A DNA stretch of 41,986 bases from Gammaproteobacteria bacterium (GTDB lineage Bacteria > Pseudomonadota > Gammaproteobacteria > Pseudomonadales > Azotimanducaceae). The stretch's first letter is position 1. Each line of letters opens with the position of its first letter. The DNA is taken from positions 1 to 41,986 of the forward strand of contig JAPOYI010000252.1 in the NCBI GenBank assembly GCA_026706665.1, given 5' to 3'. Below are positions 9,134 to 17,848 of the stretch, piece by piece. The notes beneath the pieces were generated by a model. That model had not been told where the DNA came from and did not search any database. It worked only from the letters and a program-made list of their open reading frames with translations. The translations under genes and the position numbers were made by a program.

Positions 9134-10241
9134 GTTGACCTCCAATCCGCAACATCATGCGTTCCCGGTACATCGACGGCGTGCCGAACAGCACTTCGGA
9201 ACTCTTCGCCCGCTTGAACCACAGATGCGTGTCGTTATCCCAGGTGAAGCCGATGCCGCCGTGAATCTGGATGCAGTCTCGCGCGGCGCGCATGTAGGCA
9301 TCGGCAGCCGCGGACTTGGCGATGCAGGCGAGGACAGGCAATTCGGGATCGTTCGCGGCCGCCGCGTCCGCGGCATAGTAGGCAGCGGACTTTGCGAGTT
9401 CGACTTCCATCAACATATCCGCGCACATGTGCTTGATAGCCTGGAACGAGCCGATCGCGCGACCGAACTGGGTGCGCAGCCCGGCGTACTCCACTGCGGA
9501 CTCGAGCAGCCATTGCGCACCGCCGACCATCTCGTTCGCCAGCGCCACCGCCGCCAGATCGAGGATTCTCGACAGTGCCGCTTCGCCGTCGATGTCGGCG
9601 TCGAGCCGGGTCGCCGGCGCATCGTCGAAATCGACCTGCGCCAGCTTGCGCGTCGGATCGAGGGTTTCGAGTTGCCGGCGAGCGATGCCCGGACTGTCCG
9701 CGGACACCGCATGGAACGAGATCTCGTCCGTCGCGTCGCGGGCCACGACAATGAGCAGGTCCGCGATATGGCCGTCGACGACGAAGCGCTTGGTCCCGGT
9801 CAGCTTGCCGTCGCGTACGTGGCAAGCGATGCTGTCGGCGTCCCATCGGCCACTCGCCTCCGCGACCGCCAGCGCCGCAAGGCGTTCGCCCGCCGCGATT
9901 TCCGGTAGCAGTTCTTCCTTCTGCGCCGTCGACGCGGTCTCCATGATCGCGGTGGCCCCCAGCACAGTGGAGGAAAAGTACGGACCGCAGAAGAGCGACC
10001 TGCCCATCTCCTCGGCGATGATGGCGAGTTCAGCAAAGGAGAAACCCTGGCCACCGAAGGTCTCGGGGATGTGGACCGACGTCAGGCCGAGATCGCTCGA
10101 GAGCTGTCTCCAGACCTCTGTGTCGTAACCCGATTCCGTCTCCATCAGCCGACGTACTTCCGTCGGCGGCGACTTGTCCTCAAGGAACCGCCGCACGGCG
10201 GAACGCAGTTGTTCCTGCTCGTCGGTGAACGCGAATTGCAT
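9120..10241 (-). CDS. Acyl-CoA dehydrogenase, first gene of an overlapping pair
   Basis: A 373-residue acyl-CoA dehydrogenase-family flavoprotein starting MQFAFTDEQEQLRSAVRRFL. The N-terminal helical domain has IPETFGGQGFSFAELAII. The C-terminal domain has RTQFGRAIGSFQAIKH (FAD-contact arginine) and IQIHGGIGFTWDND. The region that should carry the catalytic YEGT loop reads VLFGTPSMYRERM, with no glutamate, so this subunit is probably structural or FAD-binding rather than catalytic, consistent with a heteromeric enzyme with the next gene. The ATG at 10241 is chosen over an in-frame extension of 16 residues because it matches the usual family N-terminus. The 69 bases between this start and the neighbour's stop at 10311 show nothing notable. 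Confidence 0.92.
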   Translation of the reverse strand: MQFAFTDEQEQLRSAVRRFLEDKSPPTEVRRLMETESGYDTEVWRQLSSDLGLTSVHIPETFGGQGFSFAELAIIAEEMGRSLFCGPYFSSTVLGATAIMETASTAQKEELLPEIAAGERLAALAVAEASGRWDADSIACHVRDGKLTGTKRFVVDGHIADLLIVVARDATDEISFHAVSADSPGIARRQLETLDPTRKLAQVDFDDAPATRLDADIDGEAALSRILDLAAVALANEMVGGAQWLLESAVEYAGLRTQFGRAIGSFQAIKHMCADMLMEVELAKSAAYYAADAAAANDPELPVLACIAKSAAADAYMRAARDCIQIHGGIGFTWDNDTHLWFKRAKSSEVLFGTPSMYRERMMLRIGGQHAYA

Positions 10242-10310
10242 GGCCGGATTATAGGCCGCTGACAGAAAGGGAAACCGGACGGGCTGCACTGGTAGCTTGC
10301 GCGACCGACG

Positions 10311-12011
10311 TCATCGAACCAGGTCGACCACCACCTCGCGAACGGCTTGGGGCATGTCCGGGATATCCGTTTCCATCCACAATCTTGTCACGCCGCTGCC
10401 GAATTCGGCGCGAAATACTCCGGTGTCCTTGACCAGATAGGCAATTTGCCACGCACTGGGATTTTGGTACTCCGCATGACTTGCTGCACGCGGCATCCCC
10501 TCGTCCGCGAAAACAAGGATGCGAAACGGCCTAGTCCCCGCTACCTCTAAAGCATGCGACTCCAAGCGTGCGAGGAACCTGGTGAGGTAATGGTTCAACC
10601 TGCCGGCCCGCTGGTCCTGAATTTCCTTGCGAAGGCAGCCCGGGGCCCATCCCATGACGTTCCTGCCCGTCCGTCGCAGGTCGGCGCAGAACGCAGCCCA
10701 TTCATCGTCCCGTTCCGCAGTCAGGTCGTAGTCATGCGGTTCGTCCGTCCGACACTCCCCCGCGGCGTCGATATTGGCTCCATCGTGCGACCAGAACAGG
10801 TGGTAGACGACGAAGAGCGGGGGGTCCCTGTCCGGGGCCCGCTCCGGGTCCCAGGCGAAGAATCGCTCCCGCTGCGCGGCAAGTTCGCGGCAGTTCTGTT
10901 CCGAGGCATGCGAGTGTCCTGACTCGCTGGACCGTCGTGACCGCCACAGGCCGAAGTGCGTCCAGAGCCATGCGTCAATGACAGTCTGGTGCAGCAGATT
11001 CAGGAATCTGTCTCGCGACGTGTCCACGTGAAGAAATGGAAGATACTGTGGCGCCCGCCACCAGCCCAACCATCCCCAAGTGTCGTACCCCGCATCCTCC
11101 AGAACCTCAAGGAGAAGGGGATCCGAAAAAGTCCGTTCCCATCGCAACTCGTTCTGCTTGAAGAGAACCTGCAGACGTTCCGATGTCGCGGGCAACCGGC
11201 GCTGGCCGTTCGAGATCTGCGTCGACAAGGAGAGGGTCTGCGCAAGCGTAACCGTCGTGTTCGGGACATCGGTCGAAGCATCGTCATGAATCCTCCAGCC
11301 TCGCTCGCGGAGCCGCGCCAGTTCCCACTCGGAATACGGCACTCCCCGACGGACAGCCTCCGATACCGAGGGAAACGTATCTGCAACTATCAGCCAGATG
11401 TCGGGGAGTTCGCCGACCTCCTGTCTCTCGCGAACGGCGCGCGCCTCCGAAAGAACCCCGCCGCGGAACTCCGGATCGTCGAAAAACCATTGGTCTTGAG
11501 CCAGAACGGAGGCGTGGGCCCGGACAGCGATACTGATCGGCACTGCCGCAATTGCCGCGAGCACGGCCCCCGGCACCAGGCCGAGCCCTCCCCCGGCATC
11601 GCGCAGCCTGAATGCGCCGAGGATCAGCAAAGTGAGCAATGCGCCCTGAAGCACCCACCGGAGCGGCCCGCCCATGTCGCCCAACCAGTCCACGTTTCCG
11701 AACAGGACCATCAACCAGAGACCCAGCGACGGATGCAGGAGCCTGTTCCCGAACACACTCGGAAGCGCCAGGAATGCACCAATGGCCGCGCCGACTCCAG
11801 CGGCGCCCGCAAGCGACGCGACCACGCCGGAAAAAAGCTGTTTGTAGCCGGCGCCGAGCAGGACCTGCAACGAAAAGGAGAGTGCCAGCAAAGCGCCCGC
11901 CGCGGCCGATGCGACGAGCCATGCCCAAGCCTTGCGCGCGGAAGGCCCCGCGCCCGGTCTCCCCAGGAGTTGCGACGGCCCGGGTTCGATGGAGGTCACG
12001 GGTGTGCGCAA
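10311..12011 (-). CDS. Membrane-anchored sulfatase/alkaline-phosphatase-superfamily protein
   Basis: About 566 residues. The first 170 contain about five hydrophobic segments (AWLVASAAAGALLALSF, LAGAAGVGAAIGAFLAL, GLWLMVLFGN, LQGALLTLLILGAF, AVLAAIAAVPISIAV). A soluble domain opens LPDIWLIVADTFPSVSEAVRR, the metal-site strand of the alkaline phosphatase superfamily (usually PDIxxIxxD, then a catalytic Thr/Ser/Cys). FVVYHLFWSHDG and RILVFADEGMP supply later superfamily motifs. This topology fits an inner-membrane enzyme acting on surface polymers in the periplasm (phosphoglycerol/phosphoethanolamine transfer or hydrolysis). No ATG is available: TTG at 12011 or GTG at 11999. Only 27 bases separate it from the methyltransferase gene upstream, so they form one operon. 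The substrate is unknown. Confidence 0.75.
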   Translation of the reverse strand: MRTPVTSIEPGPSQLLGRPGAGPSARKAWAWLVASAAAGALLALSFSLQVLLGAGYKQLFSGVVASLAGAAGVGAAIGAFLALPSVFGNRLLHPSLGLWLMVLFGNVDWLGDMGGPLRWVLQGALLTLLILGAFRLRDAGGGLGLVPGAVLAAIAAVPISIAVRAHASVLAQDQWFFDDPEFRGGVLSEARAVRERQEVGELPDIWLIVADTFPSVSEAVRRGVPYSEWELARLRERGWRIHDDASTDVPNTTVTLAQTLSLSTQISNGQRRLPATSERLQVLFKQNELRWERTFSDPLLLEVLEDAGYDTWGWLGWWRAPQYLPFLHVDTSRDRFLNLLHQTVIDAWLWTHFGLWRSRRSSESGHSHASEQNCRELAAQRERFFAWDPERAPDRDPPLFVVYHLFWSHDGANIDAAGECRTDEPHDYDLTAERDDEWAAFCADLRRTGRNVMGWAPGCLRKEIQDQRAGRLNHYLTRFLARLESHALEVAGTRPFRILVFADEGMPRAASHAEYQNPSAWQIAYLVKDTGVFRAEFGSGVTRLWMETDIPDMPQAVREVVVDLVR

Positions 12012-12038
12012 TTTACCCTGCCGACGGTTCGCGCCGCG

Positions 12039-13394
12039 TCAGATGGGCAGTTCACATCGAAGCAGAGTCCTGCCGGTGCCCGGCAGGCCGATCTCTTCCA
12101 CGCGCCGGCTTTGCGACAGCCTTGCGCGCGCGGCATCGAGCCTGTACTCATGCAGGCGCGGGGATCGGAAAGTCCTGTTGTCGTACAGGGAACGGAGCTG
12201 CGGATCATCGGCGGGTATCCACTCCAGCACGATTACCGATCCCGGTTTCTTTCCGGCGCACGCCAACACCATTTCCAGCGCACGCCGGAGACCGTCCGAT
12301 CGCGCGAGCGCCAGGTGGTGTATCAGCCCGCACGCCAGCGTGATGTCCGGCGCGAAAGCTCCAAGCCTGCCGGCCAGGTCCTCCGCCTCCATCAGGTCCG
12401 CTTCGACCAGACTTACCGGTCGCCCCCGGAACGCGCCGTGCAGCCCGTGGGTGCATCCCGGGTCGGCATCCACCGCCACGCAGTGCTCCGGCGTTCTGCC
12501 CGTGATGGCCGCGGCGAGCAACGAACCGACATGCGCGCCCAGGTCCAGCGCACGAAAGGCGCGGCGTTCCGCGGCGATACGGTCGATTGCCTGCTTGCGG
12601 GCCGCCAACGCGCGGGCACTGTAGCTGTTCTTCGCCTGGTGGGACGCCCATCCCCGATTTCGCCAATGCTTCTCCGGGGCCCGAAGATGACTGATCGCCT
12701 TCTGCAATCTTCGCAACAACCAGGGCAACGCGTCGCGACGCCGATGTCCGCCTTCTGCCTTTCCGGTCGTCGCGGATCGCGCGACCGACGCGGCGAAACC
12801 GTTTCTCTTGCCATGATCGCCGTTCAAGAGAATCTGCACCCACAGAGGCGTCCGCCAAATGCGTCCTCGCAGCACGGCCCGCGTTTCCTCGGCGCCGATG
12901 CCGCCGGGAAAGCTCCGCAGCCACCGGCTTGGAGGAAGCCGTGTCTGCGTACTGATTGCCAGGGGATAGAGGACCGTTTCCGCAAACTGCTTCAGGCCGT
13001 GCCACGGCGCGTTCGAAGGTTCGCGGGGAATCGGGGCACCCCAGTCGAGCAACACCGGACCGCTCGATCCCCAGGCGAAGTTCTGAGGATCCCCGTCAGC
13101 AAAGGTCCAGCCGTCTTCGAGGAACAGCGACAACTGCGCGAGCAGCGCCTTGCCGTGTGCCTGTAGCCGGGCGTGCGGAAGCTCGTGGCGTCGGGCCACG
13201 AAAGGATGAATCGGCGACTCGAGCCTACCCGCGCGGTAATCCAGGGGGAGCACCGACTCGGCATATTTCGCCGCCATCGCTGCCAGGGCACGCATCGATT
13301 CCGCATCCAGATCGGATCGGTTTCGCCGAACCAGTCCCCTTTCGAATACCGGTTCGCGCCCGGGATCACGGGAGTGCAGACTTTGTCTCGGCAT
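12039..13394 (-). CDS. Kinase-like / class I SAM-dependent methyltransferase fusion (NoeA-like)
   Basis: About 451 residues from the ATG at 13394 (an in-frame GTG at 13478 would add 28). The N-terminal half contains FLEDGWTFADGDPQNFAWG and GPVLLDWGAP, the D-G-x-P-x-N ... D-x-G pattern of aminoglycoside-kinase-like folds. This half is found in methyltransferases annotated as nodulation protein NoeA-related. The C-terminal half is a Rossmann methyltransferase: RALDLGAHVGSLLA (motif I), CVAVDADPG (motif II) and LACGLIHHLAL (motif IV region). It overlaps the AYLDPG gene upstream by 29 bases and precedes the sulfatase-like gene by 27, so the three are probably one transcript. A role in modifying a surface glycan or lipid is inferred from context. 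Confidence 0.72.
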   Translation of the reverse strand: MPRQSLHSRDPGREPVFERGLVRRNRSDLDAESMRALAAMAAKYAESVLPLDYRAGRLESPIHPFVARRHELPHARLQAHGKALLAQLSLFLEDGWTFADGDPQNFAWGSSGPVLLDWGAPIPREPSNAPWHGLKQFAETVLYPLAISTQTRLPPSRWLRSFPGGIGAEETRAVLRGRIWRTPLWVQILLNGDHGKRNGFAASVARSATTGKAEGGHRRRDALPWLLRRLQKAISHLRAPEKHWRNRGWASHQAKNSYSARALAARKQAIDRIAAERRAFRALDLGAHVGSLLAAAITGRTPEHCVAVDADPGCTHGLHGAFRGRPVSLVEADLMEAEDLAGRLGAFAPDITLACGLIHHLALARSDGLRRALEMVLACAGKKPGSVIVLEWIPADDPQLRSLYDNRTFRSPRLHEYRLDAARARLSQSRRVEEIGLPGTGRTLLRCELPI

Positions 13395-13617
13395 CCTCGT
13401 GTCGAGGCATGTCGGCCTCGGACCCGGGTACTTCGATGGTTGTACGGGTCGGATCGTGATCGGCGGCCCTGCGGGCACACAATCTTTTGAAGGCGTCGAC
13501 GATTCTCCGCCGGTACACGATCAGGGTCGCGGAAAACCCCGCCGCCAAACCGAGCAGTCCCTGGATCGCAATGTAAGTGGAACCCGGATCCAGGTACGCC
13601 ATGGCGGGAGACGACAT
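13366..13617 (-). CDS. Small AYLDPG-type membrane protein
   Basis: About 83 residues as drawn. The core AYLDPGSTYIAIQGLLGLAA is the signature of a widespread family of small inner-membrane proteins found in envelope and exopolysaccharide clusters. A single membrane helix (TYIAIQGLLGLAAGFSATLIV) is followed by a basic cytoplasmic stretch (YRRRIVDAFKRLCARR) and an acidic tail. In relatives a cleavable signal peptide ends just before YLDPG. Here SPAMA fits the cleavage site, and WLAATVAG upstream looks like the signal core, but no ATG, GTG or TTG in frame gives it a clean N-terminus. The true start may therefore be non-canonical or lie further up (the frame is open to 13800). First gene of the three-gene cluster. 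Confidence 0.65.
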   Translation of the reverse strand: MSSPAMAYLDPGSTYIAIQGLLGLAAGFSATLIVYRRRIVDAFKRLCARRAADHDPTRTTIEVPGSEADMPRHEDAETKSALP

Positions 13618-13932
13618 CCCTGCGACAGTGGCCGCAAGCCAATTTGCTGTCGGCGGCGCTCGACCCCGCAACCGGGTGCTTGCGGCGGGATCCTGGCGCC
13701 TCGGGTTATCGGCATTCCATATGGCCTGGTTCGACCAAGTGGTCTCATCTCGATATCCGCATCCGACAGCGCGCGACCTACTGTCCTCTCTCCGGGTCAT
13801 GCCGATGTTCCATTGCGAGCGCGGCTCGAATCATCGTAGACACGATCGATCACAATCTCAACACGCAGCACAGCGTCGATCTCCTCAACGCTCAACAGGC
13901 TTATCCCTTACCGATTGGGTATTCTTCAACGC
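13618..13932. other. Intergenic region between the AYLDPG gene and aceE
   Basis: 315 bases separating divergent genes, so both promoters should lie here. It also may hold the signal-peptide codons of the AYLDPG gene. TTGCGA and TAGACA with 18 bases between them, near 13815-13845, could be a weak promoter toward aceE, but this is only a visual match. No hairpin with a T-run, RNA gene or other reading frame is convincing. Confidence 0.4.
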
Positions 13933-16587
13933 ATGCCGAATAGCACCGACGAGTGGGAGATTGAGCAGCGCGAATGGCTCGAAGCCCTCGACGGGGTGCT
14001 CGAGGAACACGGCGGGGAGGACACCAAGGCGCTGCTGCTGAGGCTGCAGGATTCCGTGTCCCGGCGCGGCGTCGTGCTGACCGACGCGGCACTCAACACC
14101 CCGTACCGCAACACCATTCCCCTGTCCGAACAGCCGGCCTACCCCGGCAGCATCGAAATCGAGACCCGGATCGAGAACATCCTGCGGTGGAACGCGGTGG
14201 CGATGGTGCTGCAGGCGTACGACTCCGGGTCAGGCGTCGGCGGCCACATCGCGACCTACCTGTCGGCAGCGACGTCGATGGAAGTCGGTTTCAATCACAT
14301 ATTCCGGGCGTCCGGGCCGGACTACGGCGGCGACCAGGTGCACGTGCAGGCCCACACTTCGCCCGGCGTCTACGCGCGCGCCGTGCTCGAGGGGCGGCTC
14401 GCGGAAGAACAGCTGAAGAACTTCCGCCGCGAGAAGGCGGCCGGGGGCGGGCTGCCCTCCTACCCGCATCCGCGCCGGATGCCCGGGTTCTGGCAGATGC
14501 CCTGCGCCAGCATGGGGCTGTCGACACCGAGCGCCATCTACCAGGCGCGTTTCGCCAAGTACCTGGAGAGCCGGGGGCTAAAGCCCAGGAACGGGGGCAA
14601 GGTGTGGAACTTCATCGGAGACGGCGAATCGGACGAACCCGAAGTCCTCGGCACCATCGACATCGCCGCCCGCGAACACCTCGACAACCTGGTGGTGGTC
14701 GTCAACTGCAACCTGCAGCGCCTGGACGGCCCTGTGCGGGGCAACGGCAAGATCATCCAGGAACTCGAGCGCGCGTTCCGGGGCGCCGACTGGCACGTCA
14801 TCAAGGTCATCTGGGGCGGCGGCTGGGACAAGCTGTTCGAGCGCGACGTGAACGGCGTCCTGCAGGCGCGCATGGAACAGGCGGTGGACGGCGACTACCA
14901 GTTCTACACGGTGTCTCCCGGCGACGTCGTGCGCGAACACTGGGTGGAAGACATCCCCGAACTCGCCGAACTCATGGACTCGCTCGACGACGAGGAGATC
15001 CGCACCATCAAGCGCGGCGGCCACGATCACCAGAAGATATACGCGGCGTACCGGCAGGCGATGTCCGTGACCGGGAAACCCTGCGTGATACTCCTGAAGA
15101 CGGTGAAGGGCGACGGGCTCGGACCGAAAGCCGAGGGCCGCAACACCGTCCACCAGAAAAAGTACCTCTCGCCGGACGAGCGGCACGAGCTTGCGCAGCG
15201 CCTGGACATCCCGCTGCCGGACGACGCCATCGAACGCGCCGACTTCTACTGGCCGCCCGAAGACAGCGAGGAAGTCCTCTACCTCAAGGCACGGCGGGAG
15301 GCGCTCGGTGGCTACCTGCCAACCCGCAACGTCCGCTGCGAACGCCTGAAACCCCCGCCCCTGTCGATGTTCAGAGACATGCTCGAAGGTTCCGGCAAGC
15401 GCGAGGTTTCCACCACCATGGCGGTGGTGCGGATGCTGCAACGGCTGCTCCGGGACAAGCGCATCGGCCGCTATATCGTGCCCATCGTGCCGGACGAGGC
15501 GCGCACCTTCGGCATGGACGGCCTGTTTCCACGCGCCGGCATCTTCTCGCCGGAAGGGCAGCGCTACCGGCCGGTAGACGCCGGGACCATCGCGCCGTAC
15601 CACGAAGCCGAAGACGGCCAGATACTGCAGGAAGGCATTTGCGAGACCGGCGCCATGGCCTCGTTCCTCGCCGCCGGCACCGCTTATGCGAACCACGCGC
15701 TGCCGATGATCCCGTTCTACATCTTCTACTCCATGTTCGGATTCCAGCGGGTGGGCGACATGATCTGGTCCTGCGGGGACATGCTCTGCAAGGGCTTCCT
15801 GCTCGGAGGCACGTCCGGCCGCACGACGCTGAACGGGGAAGGCGTGCAGCACCAGGACGGGCACTCGCACGTGCTTGCCTCCACGGTGCCGAACCTCAAG
15901 AGCTACGATCCGGCGTTCGCGTTCGAGATCGCCGTCATCGTGCGGGACGGGATCCGGCGCATGTACGGCGAGTTCGAGGACATCTTCTACTACATCACCG
16001 TCACCAACCAGAACTACCGGATGCCGCCGAAGCCGGAGGGCGTCGACGACGGCATCGTCAGGGGCATGTACTGTTTCCGGCGCGCCGCAAACGGGGAGAA
16101 GGCGCAGGTCAACCTGCTGGGCAGCGGCGCCATCATGGTCGAGGTGATGGCGGCGGCCGATACCCTCGAGGGTCTCGGCATCGCGACCAACATCTGGAGC
16201 GTCACGAGCTATAACGAACTCGCGCGCCAGGGCGCATATGCCGAGCGCGAACAGATGCTGAGCGTCGGCGGCTCGGAAGAACGTCCCTACGTCGAGGAAC
16301 TGCTCGCCGACGAGACCGGCGTGTTCGTCGCGGCCTCCGACTACATGAAGGCGCTGCCGCTATCCATCTCGCGCTGGTTTCCCAATGCGTACGTGGCGCT
16401 CGGCACGGACGGTTTCGGCCTGTCGGAATCCCGCGAGGCGTTGCGGGACCACTTCGAGGTTTCCGGAGACTGGATCGCCTTCGCCGCACTGTCGCTGCTC
16501 GCGCGGACCAACCGGACCCCGGCGAACGCGGCTCTCGATTTCGCCAGGGAGGAAGGGCTCGACCTGGAAAAGGCGCCGGCCGACTGA
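13933..16587 (+). CDS. aceE: Pyruvate dehydrogenase E1 component, homodimeric type
   Basis: An 884-residue thiamine-diphosphate enzyme that decarboxylates pyruvate and acetylates the lipoyl group of E2. The length matches E. coli AceE (887). The TPP/magnesium motif starts at residue 230 (GDGESDEPEV) and ends at VVNCNLQRLDGPVRGNG. Other conserved parts are PGGHIATYLSAAT-like GVGGHIATYLSAAT near 100, SHVLASTVPNLKSYDPAFAFE and SDYMKALPLSISRWFP. The ATG at 13933 is used; an in-frame TTG 18 bases upstream is possible. Neither has a recognisable Shine-Dalgarno sequence. In most proteobacteria aceE is followed by aceF and lpd. Here the next gene runs the other way and encodes a DUF29 protein, so E2 and E3 must be encoded elsewhere. 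Confidence 0.96.
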   Translation: MPNSTDEWEIEQREWLEALDGVLEEHGGEDTKALLLRLQDSVSRRGVVLTDAALNTPYRNTIPLSEQPAYPGSIEIETRIENILRWNAVAMVLQAYDSGSGVGGHIATYLSAATSMEVGFNHIFRASGPDYGGDQVHVQAHTSPGVYARAVLEGRLAEEQLKNFRREKAAGGGLPSYPHPRRMPGFWQMPCASMGLSTPSAIYQARFAKYLESRGLKPRNGGKVWNFIGDGESDEPEVLGTIDIAAREHLDNLVVVVNCNLQRLDGPVRGNGKIIQELERAFRGADWHVIKVIWGGGWDKLFERDVNGVLQARMEQAVDGDYQFYTVSPGDVVREHWVEDIPELAELMDSLDDEEIRTIKRGGHDHQKIYAAYRQAMSVTGKPCVILLKTVKGDGLGPKAEGRNTVHQKKYLSPDERHELAQRLDIPLPDDAIERADFYWPPEDSEEVLYLKARREALGGYLPTRNVRCERLKPPPLSMFRDMLEGSGKREVSTTMAVVRMLQRLLRDKRIGRYIVPIVPDEARTFGMDGLFPRAGIFSPEGQRYRPVDAGTIAPYHEAEDGQILQEGICETGAMASFLAAGTAYANHALPMIPFYIFYSMFGFQRVGDMIWSCGDMLCKGFLLGGTSGRTTLNGEGVQHQDGHSHVLASTVPNLKSYDPAFAFEIAVIVRDGIRRMYGEFEDIFYYITVTNQNYRMPPKPEGVDDGIVRGMYCFRRAANGEKAQVNLLGSGAIMVEVMAAADTLEGLGIATNIWSVTSYNELARQGAYAEREQMLSVGGSEERPYVEELLADETGVFVAASDYMKALPLSISRWFPNAYVALGTDGFGLSESREALRDHFEVSGDWIAFAALSLLARTNRTPANAALDFAREEGLDLEKAPAD

Positions 16588-16637
16588 CCTCCAACCGACG
16601 GACGCAGTTAATTGGAAACCACTAAAGCAGCGGAAAC

Positions 16638-17753
16638 CTATTCGTACGTCTCAAGCTCGCGGCGCAGTGCTGCCAATGTTGGCTCCTTTTGCGTGCCAAT
16701 CCCCGCTTTCCTTGCCTCCTCCGCCAGTTCTCGGAACCAAGGACATTCATCAGGGAACTGCGAGAGAGTCATTCCGGTTTCGTTGGAGGCGACCCGCCGC
16801 GCGCGCGAATAAGCATTCGCCACATCCCCACCCTTAGGGTCCAGCATTCGACGGAGGCTGGGAGAGTCTTGCAGCAGGTCGCCGATTTCATCGCAGCTTC
16901 CGTTGATGGTGGCGGACCAACTGGCGCTTCGTGTCTGTGGCTGAAAATGCCATTTCAATAGATGCGCAAACAAGTTCCTCAAGTAGCTCCGTACAGACCG
17001 CCGGTCGCGCCTCGCCACCGCATCCAACTCCTCTACCAGATTTTCGATATTCAGTCGGTCCCACTTGCCGGAACGCAGGCTGTGTACCTGGTCACTGATC
17101 CACCTGGCAAAGTCGATGTCGTAGTCGGCGGAAATATCGATACATTTGAATTTGCTGCTCAACACGTCGGCATATACCCGCTCACCACTGCAATCGATCA
17201 GATAGACGATTCGGAAACGCCCACGCAAGCAAGCATCGTTAACGCGGCTGACGATATCGTCGTCCAATGCGTCTTCCGTATTGTTGTAAACGGCCAGGTC
17301 GCAGGGCATCGTCGCATACCATCCCAGGTCGAATTTCCGGACCTTGCGGCCGATAGCACCCTTCACCTGATCGGCAATCGACTGCAGCGTCCATCCATCT
17401 CCAGGTATCAGGTGGGTTTCAGCTGGTCTGTCTTCAATTTCCGTCATCCGCGCCTGATGAGATTGGGAACCAGCCTCGGTGACTTCCAGCCCCCGACGGC
17501 TCGACGCATCTTCGACCACAAAGTCTGGTTGTCCGGGGCCTTGGTGCGACGCATAAACGGTGAATGGGTACTGGATCATGTCGCGTTGCTTCCAAGCGAC
17601 GAGCACCCGACGCAGGACGTATTCCTCCGTCTCGTCCTGATTACGACGCGTGGGCCCTGTTCGTGGTCCTACCCAAGCACCAAGGGAACCTAGTTCGTCC
17701 GTAAAGGTCTCCCGGGTGGAGAACTCCCTGAGCCAGCGGTAACTATCGGGCAT
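16638..17753 (-). CDS. DUF29 protein with a possible nuclease-like N-terminal domain
   Basis: 371 residues in two parts. Residues about 210-345 are DUF29: DFARWISDQVHSLRSGKWDR, LNIENLVEELDAVARRDRR, FAHLLKWHFQPQTRSASW and LLQDSPSLRRML are all family landmarks. Residues 35-200 are not DUF29. They contain QPDFVVEDASSRRGLEVTEA (76-95), a D ... E-x-T arrangement on predicted strands like that of PD-(D/E)XK nuclease folds, though the lysine is absent. DUF29 alone is usually about 150 residues, so this is an extended architecture. The sequence is noticeably less GC-rich than its neighbours (many A/T third positions) and no Shine-Dalgarno precedes the ATG at 17753, both hints of acquired DNA. The DUF29 call is strong; the nuclease-like reading is inference. 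Confidence 0.82.
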   Translation of the reverse strand: MPDSYRWLREFSTRETFTDELGSLGAWVGPRTGPTRRNQDETEEYVLRRVLVAWKQRDMIQYPFTVYASHQGPGQPDFVVEDASSRRGLEVTEAGSQSHQARMTEIEDRPAETHLIPGDGWTLQSIADQVKGAIGRKVRKFDLGWYATMPCDLAVYNNTEDALDDDIVSRVNDACLRGRFRIVYLIDCSGERVYADVLSSKFKCIDISADYDIDFARWISDQVHSLRSGKWDRLNIENLVEELDAVARRDRRSVRSYLRNLFAHLLKWHFQPQTRSASWSATINGSCDEIGDLLQDSPSLRRMLDPKGGDVANAYSRARRVASNETGMTLSQFPDECPWFRELAEEARKAGIGTQKEPTLAALRRELETYE

Positions 17754-17848
17754 AGGCGAGATTGTGTTGTGCCCACAGCGCGAGGGACATATTGCTGCCT
17801 CCCTGGTACGCGAGTCAACCTGACGACGGGACGCTTCCCCGCCCCCCG

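Noticed and set aside
10956-13166. Open frame on the plus strand across the sulfatase-like and methyltransferase genes
   Set aside because: It spans two genes on the opposite strand and has no coherent domain or ribosome binding site.
14578-15870. 430-codon minus-strand frame inside aceE
   Set aside because: Shadow of aceE, whose protein matches its family end to end.
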